64,000 nucleotides of DNA from Populus alba (taxonomy: Eukaryota; Streptophyta; Magnoliopsida; Malpighiales; Salicaceae): assembly GCF_005239225.2 (NCBI RefSeq), contig NC_133302.1, positions 8,246,001-8,310,000 of the forward strand. Direction: 5' to 3'. The position numbers were made by a program, and so were the translations under genes. The notes under the pieces are model-generated. The model saw nothing but the letters and a program-made list of their open reading frames with translations, made no database searches and was not told the origin of the DNA. Positions within the stretch are counted from its first letter, which is position 1. Each line of letters starts with the position of its first letter. Positions 34,603-46,600 of the stretch are shown here, piece by piece.

Positions 34603-37600
34603 ATGGCAGTTCCAGTCGAAGAAGCCATAGCAGCTCTCTCTACCTTCTCTCTTGAAGTATCCCCTATCTACCTATTCTACATTTTCTCCTTTTTTTTTTA
34701 ATTTCATGCAAAATGCTACAATGTATTTCTTTTTTTTTAATAATTAATCATATTTTTATGATTTAGTGATTTTTTTTTTTAATTTGTGTGAAAGGATGAT
34801 CAAGCAGAGGTCCAAGGAGCTGGGGTTTTGGTTTCATCCGAAAGAGGAGCAACCAACAGTCCTATTGGTAATTTTTCTTTTGATCTTTTAATAATTTCTT
34901 ACTCGTAAAATTCTTGATGGCAATTATTATTATTATTATTAGGTGGTAAAAAATGTGTTAATTGATGGTAATGACTGGTGAAACTCTTCATTTCTATAGA
35001 GTATGGTGATGTTTCTGCGTATCGGTTATCTCTATCAGAAGACACAAAAGCTCTGAATCAGCTGGTATGTGGCTGTGGCCGTTTTTTTTTTTTTTTTTTT
35101 TTTTATGAAAGTAATTTCATTGGTCTGGTGGGTTTTTTTTTTATGGTAATTACTGTTCGGTGTAAATTGCATTTTATTTAATTGAGGAACGTAATTTCAT
35201 TGGTTTGGTGGGTTTTTGATGGTAATTACTGTTCGGTGTAAATTGGGTTTTGTTTTGCTTTATTTTATTGATGAATGTAATTTCATTGGTTTGGTGGGTT
35301 TTTTATGGCAATTACTGCGGAATGTGAGGACAGAATGCACTTATCCAAGAGGGGAAGGAGATGGCATCGGTGCTTTATACGTATAGAAGTTGCGTCAAAG
35401 CACTTCCTCAGGTCTATTTTGGTTTCAATTCTAATAAATATGAATATGATTGTTGTCATTGAAATACATCACTGAATAATTCGAGTTTTTTTTCCGGTTC
35501 TTTGAAAAATTTATATGATGTGGCAGCTTCCAGAATCCATGAAGCACAGTCAGGCTGACTTGTATCTGGAGACGTATCAAGTTTTGGACTTGGAGATGAG
35601 TCGTTTGCGTGAAATCCAGAGATGGCAAGCATCGGCTGCGTCGAAAGTATATGATCTCTTACCTTCTTTTATTTATTGTTTACAGTAATGTACTATGTGT
35701 GGTTTCTTGCTCTTGCTGAGTTTTTAAGACCTTTGTGTGTTGTTTGATGATGCAGCTAGCAGCTGATATGCAGCGGTTTTCTAGGCCTGAGCGGCACATT
35801 AATGGCCCCACGATAACCCATCTCTGGTACATTGTTGCCCTTTCGTTGTCTATTTTCCTCTTCCCTTGCCTCAATTGCTTTGTTTTCTTGTAGTGCATGC
35901 CTCATTTTGAAGTTATTAATGTGCTTTAAAGTTAGCTCCTTGACATCCTCTGAACTTTCTCCTCAGTTTGAGAGATCTTAAAAAAAAATTTCTTGAAAAA
36001 TTTAATCAGTGATTCTTTTATTAACCTTTTTTTTTTTTTTTTAAATTCCAGGTCCATGTTGAAGTTGCTTGATGTTTTAGTTCAACTTGATCATCTTAAA
36101 AATGCCAAGGCAAGCATACCTAATGACTTCTCATGGTACAAGAGGTATGAAAATTAAATACTTTAACTAGGTTACATGCCCTTTTTGATGTTTGATATGG
36201 ATTCTCCAACTTCCTTTTCATCATTCCCCCCCTTTCCTTTCCACCTGTTAAAGCCACTTGGATGGGAATCGGCAGTCATTTGTTATAGTTTCTCTATAAT
36301 TGTTGATAGTCTTGTTTGAACTTATCAAGAATATCTTCAGTACTATATGTTTTGCAATTTTAGGATTTGCTGTTGGCTTATTACTTGGATGACCAAAGCC
36401 TAATCTATAACCCCTGCAGATGACTTACAGAAATAGGTCACTAATATTTCTCATCTTCAGAAACTTTGATTAATTCCCAAAACACATACATGATAGTATG
36501 ACAAGTTCCAAGTGAGTTCTCCGTGGTATAGATTAGAAACTGAAAACAAGCATTTGAGACTATGAAAAAGTGGGCCTCCTTTAACTTCAATTTAAAGCAT
36601 ATATTTATACTACTCCTGTCCTTAAATTTTCTAGCTTGAGCATCTTGCAGTCCACCCCATACTCTCTGCAAATATGTCTAGTAAAACTTCTTGGAATGTG
36701 AACTTTATTAATTTTGCAATTTTATTCTATGGATTGGTAAAGCTTGGTGGTGGTGAAATTGTTTTCTATTCAAGTTTTAGCTTGTGTAATATTAACTTTT
36801 TATGTTAAAAAATTATGCCTTTTAGTTATATATATATATTAAAGAACTCTAAAACGCGTGGGGAAAGCACTGTAGCTTTCCCCACGCCTCCTATGCTTCA
36901 GTGAATGAAAGGCTTTTTTTTTTTTTTTTACGCCTCACTTTACTCATTATTAATATATTATATTATATTATTTAATTGTCTTATTTTTTTTCGTTTTTAA
37001 TTTTTTTTGTTTTTTTTAATGAATTTTTTTTGTTTGATTTAGTTTGTTGATGTTAAATTTCTTTCTATTTAATTATCAGACTTTCATAACATGTATCCTG
37101 GCTTGACGAGTTAACTTGGTTTGATGGGTTAACCCAGTTAACTTTAGGTAAACCCGTTAATTTTTTTTATTTATTTAGTTATCAAACTTTCATGATGCAA
37201 ATTCCAGATTTGACGGGTTAATCCAGTTCATTCATATTTTTTTTTTCTTTTTCTTCATTAGTTTTTTTTTCTGTTGGTTTTTTTCTTTTTAATTAATCTA
37301 TTTAATTATCACACTTATATGACACGACCTTGCAGCTATACCTACATCTAAGACTATTGGATCTGATATTGCAGCCACCCCCATTTAAACTTGGGTCATG
37401 CAAGTTTAATGTTATTATTAATATTATAAATATTACTCTTAGGTCAGGTGTTGCAGCCAAACCCAAGATTCTTGGGTATAGCTTTGCAGAAAGACCTAAC
37501 ACTTTTAAATATTACTACAGTGTTTCGTATAGTTTTGCAGCTTTGTTTTTTTTTTTTTTTTTCCTGTAGCAGTTTTTTTTTCACTGTAGCATTTTTTTTT

Positions 37601-40600
37601 TTGCTTTTGTTTCTTTTTTTATCCAAAATTGACTTCTTTGTCTTTGTTTTTTTTTTTTTTAAATTTTTTTTCAAAATTATCTTTACTAATTTTTTTAAAT
37701 ATTGAGCTGGTTGAAAATTTAACTATGTAGTTTTTTTCTTTAAAACATTGTGGATTGCTATAATATTCTCATATATTGTTTTTTTTATGATTTATTTATT
37801 CTTTTTTTTTTCAAAATGGTCTTTGTAGACTTTATTTTTTTTTTTATATTAAGTTGGTTGAGAATTTAGCTTTATAGTTTTTTTTTTTTTAAATAATATG
37901 GATTGCTACAGTGTTTCCCTTACATAGTTTTTGTTTTTTATCGAATTTATTTTTTTAATATTGAGCTAAATGATAATCTAACTTTAGCTTTCCCCACATG
38001 TTTTTTTTATTTTTTTATTTTTTTTTCTTTTTTCCAAAATTGTCAATTTTTACATATTTTTTTTTCAGAATTATTTTTGTTGATTTTATTTTTTTACTAT
38101 TGAGCTGGTTGAAAATTTAGTTTTTTTGTTTATTTCTTTAAAACACTGTAGCTTTTCTCACATGTTTTTTTTTCTGCTTTTGTTTCCTTTTTATTACATG
38201 TTTTTTTTTTTTTCATTTATTTTACCCAAAATTGACTTTTTTTTTTAAAAATAATAATCTTTGTCGTTTTTTTTTTTTATATTGATCTGGTTGAAAACTT
38301 AGCTTTGTAGCTTTTTTCAAAAAAAATAAAAATATATGGATTACTACAATATTAGCTGTTTTTTTTTTTTAATTTTTTTTAATGAATTTTTTTTTTTTGA
38401 TTTAGTTTGTTAATATTAAAATTTTTTTATTTAGTTATCAGATTTTCATGATACGGATCTCGGGTTTGATGGGTTGACATGATTTGACGAGTTATTTTTT
38501 TCATTTAGTTTAGTTTGTTAAAGTTAATTTTCTTTCTATTTAATTATCAGACTTTCATACCTTAATGACACGTATCCTAGGCTTGATGGGTTAACTTGGT
38601 TTGATGGGTTAACCTAGATAATTCTGGGTAAACTCGTCATTTTTTTTCTATTTAGTTATCAAACTTTCATGATGCAAATCCCAGGTTTTATGGGATAACC
38701 TGGTTTGAAGGGTTAACCCAATTAATTCATTTTTTCCTTTTTCTTCATTAGTTTTTTCCTTCCTATTGATTTTTTTTTTTTTAATTAGTCTATTTAATTA
38801 TCACACTTTTATGACACAACCTTATAGTCAGACCCACATCTAATATTCTTGAGTTCGGTGTTGCAGTCAGGCTCACTTAAACTTAACTCATGCAAGTTTA
38901 ATTTTATTATAAATATTACTTTTAGGTCAGGTGTTGCAGCCAAACCCAAGATTCTTGGGTATGGCCTTGCAAAAAAACCCAAGATTTTTAAATTTTTGTT
39001 TTTTTTAATATTTTTATATAAAAAAAAATTGACCCGCGGCATCGCGCGGGTCATGTGTCTAGTATATATATATTATCAAAACAGTGAATAGAGAATAGTT
39101 ATTTCCTGTGATTAATTCATCGAACTGTTCTCTCCTCTTATACATATCAATTAAATAAGTGTAGTTGGCTAAGCTACTAAATCCAACTTTTAAAACACAG
39201 TGTTTCGTACAGTTTCTTTATGGACATTTCCAAGTTTTTTAGTTTCTTTTCACTCAATATTAGAATTATTGACTTGCTGTTTTGCCATGCAGTCTAACAT
39301 TGTTTCTTTCTGTTACTTGTATCTGATTTTGACAGGACATTCACCCAAGTTAGTGTTCAGTGGCAAGACATTGACTCTATGAGGGAGGAGTTAGATGATT
39401 TACAGGTGTGAGAACTTTTCTTGTGTGATCTTATCTGTCTTAAATGATATTTTACCTCAATTGTTTTTGAAATGCCTTTTTTTTTTTTGTCCCTTTGGCT
39501 GGCCAAGTGCTGATGTGATATCTTCTATTATTCACTGTTAGTCTGATGATATGGTCAATACTAACTGCATTGTTACTCAACTGCTGCAGATATTCTTAAG
39601 CACAAGGTGGGCAATCTTATTGAACTTGCATGTCGAGATGTTTCGGGTGAACAAGTATCCTTAATAATTATTGAATGCCTTCCAGTGTGACAGGACAGGA
39701 AGAAATACTTGATTTCTTTTTTTGACACAAAAATTTACCCTGTCCGACATTCTATAATACCATCATTCTATGTAGATTATCGCCTGTCTGGCTCTTCTTT
39801 CTTTAAACTGAAATAGTATAGTTGGTATTACAATGTGGTCCTTGACTCGAAAAAGTGTAGAAGATATTCTTCAAGTTCTGATAGTCTTTGCTGTTGAGTC
39901 ATTGGAATTGGATTTTGCGCTTTTATTTCCTGAGAGACACATTCTTCTACGTGTTTTACCTGTCCTTGTCGTCTTAGCAACATCATCAGAAAAAGACAGC
40001 GAGTCACTGTACAAGAGGGTAAAAATAAACAGGCTGATAAATATTTTCAAGGTATTCTGTTCACATTTCTTGGTGCTCTGGTAATCTCAAATGTCACATT
40101 CGGCTGAGCTTGCACAAAAGTTTAGTTTTACATGTCTGAAATCTAGTCAATTCATTGATATTTTCTAATTTGTTTGTGATTTGTGGCAGAACGATCCAGT
40201 CATTCCTGCATTCCCTGATCTTCATCTTTCTCCTGCTGCAATCTTGAAAGAGTTGTCCATTTACTTTCAAAGATTTTCTGCACAAACTCGTCTTCTCACC
40301 CTTCCAGCACCTCATGAGCTCCCACCTCGGGACGCACAAGAATATCCTCAACATTTATTTTTTATCATGACTTGCTGCCCCCCGCTCTCTCTCTATCATT
40401 TGCTTTGACCATTATCTTGGCAAAATAGGCATGCACTTCTCATCTTTGTGATTGTTTGGACAACGAGGACTTGATTAGTTACTGCCCCCATGTCCACACA
40501 ATAGACCATTAATGCTTTTGCTATATCCATTTTGTAGTTAGAATAATAAGTGATCTTTGTTTCGCTCTGTAGAACTTGTGTGTGTAATCTGTAAAGCCTT

Positions 40601-43600
40601 AACATATCGTACTTATCAGAGGCATTATCTCATCATTAATCACATTGGAACTATTCGTGCCGAGCATGATGATTTCACAATTCGTTTTGCTTCATCTTTG
40701 AATCAGGTGCTTACCCCCACTTCACCCTGTCTTTTCCCCTCCCTATATATGGTTTGAGGAAGCTTTATCATTAGCTTTTTAATGCGTGTTTCCTATCTTT
40801 TCAAATTGTGTTCGCAGCTATTATTATTGAAGTCAATAGATGGTGCAGATGTTGATTGGTGCAAAGAAGTCAAGGGAAACATGTATGATATGGTTGTTGA
40901 AGGGTTCCAGCTCTTAAGCAGATGGACTGCACGGATTTGGGAACAATGTGCTTGGAAATTTTCTCGCCCATGCAAAGAGGCAATTCCTTCAGAATCAAAT
41001 GGATCTTCAGAATCGTTTTTCGACTATGAAAAGGTATTATATTCTATATTTTATGATTTTGTTATTGGGATGGTTGAACCTCTTTAATCTTGGTTGGTAT
41101 GTATTTGAATGCTGAAGCTCAGTCAGCAATGCTCACCTGAGAAATCCAACAACTTAGAACTAACTTAGAAGGATTTATGTGGGGCCATACTTGTGATAAC
41201 CAAATCTGATATAAAAATTCAAGGACCACTGCCTTGCCTCATTATCATTTTATTGTTTGCTTGACTTAATATATAGTAATGCCGAATTAGCTTGCAGGTG
41301 GTACGATATAATTACAGTGCTGAGGAGAGGAAAGCACTTGTTGAGCTTGTTAGTTACATAAAAAGTGTTGGATCGCTGATGCATCGGCGTGACACATTGG
41401 TAGTTGATGCCTTGTGGGAAACAATACATGCTGAAGTCCAAGATTTTGTCCAAAACACATTAGCCACCATGTTGAGGACTACCTTTAGAAAGAAGAAGGA
41501 CCTGTCGAGGTGGGCTTTTTAGTCAGTATTTGTCATTTGAATTTATGGCTAGAGTTTCACAATTCCAAGCTCTCTTCCATACAAATTAGGGGACTAGGGG
41601 TTGAAATTGGGTTTGAGTCCTGCACTTGCTTCTGTAAGAACAACACTATTATTTTTCTCATCAATCAAAAATTAGATGCCCATTATTGTCATATGTACTA
41701 TGTACTGTTAGCATAGTATTTTGTTTTTCAAATGATAAATGAAGATTTTGTTAATAGACAAAGGAATGGGAAATTACTAGTGGTAAAGAGTAACTTGTTT
41801 GAGAAAAATAAGATAAGAATTTCCCAGTTCTGCTGAACAGCTAAAGACACTTCTCAAAAAGCTTCTAACCAATACACTATGAAATGTCCATGAAACCCAA
41901 TCTGTCCTATTGTAGTTTCTGGAAAATAGACTGATTCTTGAACCTTTCGCTCTCCACACGCATGCATCGTGTCAATCATGGCACAACATGTCTTTACCTT
42001 CGCAATCCTTAACCCTCCTAAAGCACATAAAGTTAACTGGTAATGATTCCGTGACACATCACTGAGATACCATCGCTCACTTAGACATGGGAAAATGTCA
42101 ATGGCAATGCTATTACATGTGAGACATTACAATCATAAGAAAATCAGGAGCTACATCCAACAACATTCTCTACTTGTTCTTCCTAATTTTATGCCCAGAC
42201 TGTTGATATGTTTTAACTTGCTAGTAAAGATAAAATCTGCTTGTGAATGGTTTTCACTTAAATGTTTCAACCGCTGACTATTGATATGTTTTAACTTGTC
42301 AATACAGATAAAATCTGTTTCTAAATGTTTTTCACTTAAATGTTTCAACTGCTTATTTATTTTATGTAATTGGTAACTTTCAGGATTCTCTCTGACATGC
42401 GGACGCTTTCAGCAGACTGGATGGCAAATACAAGCAAGCCTGAATCTGATTTACAGTCACATGGAGGTGATGAAAGCAAAGGGAGCTTCTTTTATCCAAG
42501 GCCAGTGGCACCCACAGCCACACAGGTTTTACTCATCTACTCCACTTATTCATGCTTTTATGTTCCCTGTCAAGATATAGGAATCATAGTTCCTAGGATA
42601 TAATATTGTCAGATAAGTGGAGCTCCAGAAGACAAACCTTTATGGTTGAGTTCTCAGTCACACCCGTGAAGCTTTGTAATACAGAGTGATTGAGAAAAGA
42701 TTTAAGGTATACCATCACTTATGAAAAATTTAGTTAGATTCCAACTACCAAGGAAATTAATTATAAAGTTTGTCTTACTCAGATGTTTGATGAAGATTTT
42801 GTTTTAAAACATAAAAGTGAACAATAGAAATACAACTGCCCAGGGTTGCTAACCATTGATAGAGTGAATGGCGACATAAAAGACAGATGTCAACTGTGCA
42901 GCTTATGGGCCACATGCGTGACTTCAAGAAATTATGTTGCATGCCAATGTAATATTTTTTTTAATAAAAGAGTCTTTCAAATAGGTATAAAAAACCCCTT
43001 CTTACCAATGCTTTTTGTTTATTTCATCCACGGGATCCAAAGTATAGCAGAAGCGACGTATAATATCATTCAACAATCACACTCTGAACATCTAACTTAT
43101 CATCAACTAAACTTGTTGTGGCCAATGTTGTTCAACAAGCACACTAACTCCAATTTCTAGCTCATTGGATTTTGGAAGTAAATAATTAATAGGCTCAACA
43201 ATTGCTTCATAAAAAATACCAAATCACTAGGACCTCTCCTCTGTTTTGAAGATTGCCAGTAGGCCAAAAACAAAAAACTTGAAGGGAGTTTTAGACTTCT
43301 GCATTCCTCTCTAGGGAAGTGGGAAAACCCTGTCCTCTCTTTGTTGCACTAATTCCTTGAGTTTGAGCTCCCTAAATTGATCCAAAATTAAGCTTACCAA
43401 AGTATGTCATCATATGTCATTCTCATCTTCTCCTGCTTTAACCTTAAAACACTGAACACCAATGAGCTAGTTGTTGATAGGAGTAGTATGTTCAGTGATA
43501 GCTAGTTGTTGATTGGAGTAGTATCTTCGACTTCAGTTTCTTCTGCTTGTTTGATTGCTAGAGCCCTCTTTCTATAATCGGATGACTTGTGGCCCGGTTC

Positions 43601-46600
43601 TCCACATTTGAAGCAATTGTTATTACCTTCTTGGAATTGCTTTTCATCCTTGGATTGAGTGTGTTAGGGCTGTTTAGTTGCTTTAAAAGTCACCCGGGTC
43701 TGTTGCTCACCTCTCAGATTTAGTCATTTTCCAAAGTTGGAGGCATTCCCCACCTTGGACTGACCAAAACCTTGCTGTCCAAATCTGGAAGAACAGGTTT
43801 GCTGTTGTAGAGATCTTGAATAACCCTTACTTTGTTGTTGTTCTATGAGCAAAACTTTATTGTACGCCTTTGAAACAGTCAACAATCTTTGCAAGACAAG
43901 AACATCTTGAATTGAGAGTTTTAATCCACTCAAATAATGAACAACCTTTTGCTGTTCATTTTCATTCAAATTAAATCTAGAGATGAGTTGATAGAACAAA
44001 TTGGTATATTCTTCTATGCTTTCCACTTGCTTGAGGTTGTGCAAGCTTTTGTAAAGGATTCGAGTGTAGCTGGCAGAGAGAAATTGCTCACACAAATTTT
44101 TCTTCATCTTCCTCTAATTATTAATCTCACCCTTACCACTCCTTTGGTGAGAGACTTGCAAATGTTCCCACCAAGATGAAGTACTTCCCTTGAAGTGGAT
44201 AGCCACAAATCTAACTTTCCTTTCATCTACTACATCATATTAGTCAAAAACTCTTTTCATGGTGTTTAACCAATCTACAAAATTATCCGAGTTCAAACTT
44301 CCTTGGAATTCTAGCATTTCAACCATGATGCTTTGTTTAAGTGCTACTTATTAACATTAGGTCTGCCAAGCTGTATTGCATCAAAAGGATTCTTAAACTG
44401 AGAATGGAATCCTCAAGTTTGTGATCAACCTCATTAGGAGGGATCATTCGTTGTACAAGTCTTGTAAGAAGCTCAACTTGCCTTTGTAAATTAGCAATCT
44501 TGTCAACTCCACCATCATTCTGCTGGTGTCCATCATTCCTCCTAATTGGAGGGTTGGCTTCAACTCCTGCAAACACCCATTTGATCTCCCCTTGCTCCAC
44601 CCTTCTATCCTCTATCTCTTCGTGCCATTTCAAGCTCAAAATCTTGAACAAAAATGTGACACAAGTGATTAAATTTGCTGTAGTCACAGCATTACAACAC
44701 CACCGCAAACTGATAAAATCTCGTGACTGAAGCTATCTAGAACAGGTCTTAATTGCACGGGGGAGCTTGATGTGCAGCTGGAAATGTAGACTAAATTGAT
44801 GATTTCCTTGCTGATTTCTGGCAGGTTTTGTGTGCTAAATGTGGCTGAATTTATAACTGGATTCTGAGCCATAACTCTTGACTTCAATCTCTTTAGTTTG
44901 TTGGTTGTTTATAGCTGTAAGAACATTACAAATTAGGCCTAAGATTGTATTCTTGGTCAGTCTTGAACATCATTTTGTAATCTCAATTGTTAGAGAAGAG
45001 TTTCTCTCTGAAGTTTTTGTATTTATTCTCACTTCCTAACAATTCCAGCATTTCTACTTCCTACTTTCCTTTGATCCAAACTAGGATCACATCATCTAAG
45101 TGGCACCTATTCAATAGGAGCTGTGGATGTTGTCAAATGAGGACTAGATAGAGAGTTGGATTAAGATAAAATGAGAAGTAAGACTGTAAATTTCAAAGGT
45201 TGGGTTGAGGTGGTAGAAGAGGATATATTCAGAAGATTTCAGTGTTTAAGGGAGTGAAATCTCCTTCTAAATTTTTTGTTTTGGTCATGTCACCCAATTC
45301 TGTCTATTTATGGGGCATCATCTTCATGTTGACAAAATTTTTTCTTGCCTTCAAGACTGCTAGACTGATGAAGTTCGCAGTGCAAATTCTTTCCATATCT
45401 CTATGACAATATTGCATGTATCATCAAACAAGCCATTTTTCATTTTTAACATCAAATTTATCATAATATATGCATCTTATGCGACCACACTATGCATGCC
45501 TCATGGTTTCCTTCCTTTCCAATCATGTATTTATGTTTTAAATGAATGAGTTTGGATTAAAATATCATCGCTACATGCAAAGTTATGTTCATACTAAATT
45601 AAGATCATCAATTTTCTTGGTTCAGGTCCATTGCTTGCAGTTCTTGATATATGAAGTGGTGTCTGGTGGTAATCATCGGAAGCCTGGTGGGTTCTTTGGC
45701 AACAATGGGTCTGAGATTCCTGTGAACGATTTAAAGCAATTGGAGAGCTTCTTTTACAAGCTTAGCTTCTTCCTACATATATTGGACTATTCAGGTATTC
45801 TTATTTAATTGTTTGTCTTTTCCAAAAGAAGAGATTAACCTATTTTTAGGAGTGAAGGCAAATTAGTCATGCAGGTCCAAGTTTTCAGTTATTTTTATAA
45901 TTAGCATTCCCATGTATGGGGTCTATAAAGACTTTCATCCCTGATATACTTACACTATGTTTAGTTGTGATCTTCTGATGAATTCTAGTATGCAAATCCT
46001 TTTCTTGAAAAACTCTAAATGACTACAGAATTTTCTGGAAAAATGAGCTTATAGTAGCATAGGAATAAGAAGATTCTTCACATGATATGATGTATCCTGA
46101 AATTATCCTAAAAGATAAAGGATTTCCTTTACATGGTCCTCAAGATCAAGATGCCAACCCAATTCTTAAATATCATCCATTTGATATCTTGATTCATTGT
46201 CAGTAGATCATGCTAATAGGAGCATTGGCACATAATTGTTCCCTTACAGAACCCTTGTCTAATTAGCCTTGTGGACCCCATAAAAATGAAGAAGGGAGAT
46301 GGCACTTCTTCAATGGATATTCTTTGTTTTGCACAGTACAGAAAATGCTAATTTGGCATATTAGCAGCACATCCATGTTCACGGTGCTTCTGCTTCTTTG
46401 AGGATAATATAACTAATTTTGCTCCCGTTAGTGTTTTTCATTGGTCCAAGCTAGGTGGAAAATGAAGTACATTGTCCTTTTGCCGCACCAAATTTCAAGT
46501 GGTATATACTGAAGTTTAACAATTCTGAAAATGTCTGCAGCGACTGTGGCTACTTTGACAGATCTTGGTTTCTTATGGTTTAGAGAATTTTATTTGGAGT

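Noticed and set aside
34657..34794. PIR intron 1 as a third U12 intron (donor GTATCCCC)
   Set aside because: The donor is only partly consensus and no CCTTAAC-like branch motif precedes the acceptor.
37444..37705. Lys-rich and Phe-rich ORFs on both strands
   Set aside because: They are poly-T/poly-A shadows inside the Helitron-like element.
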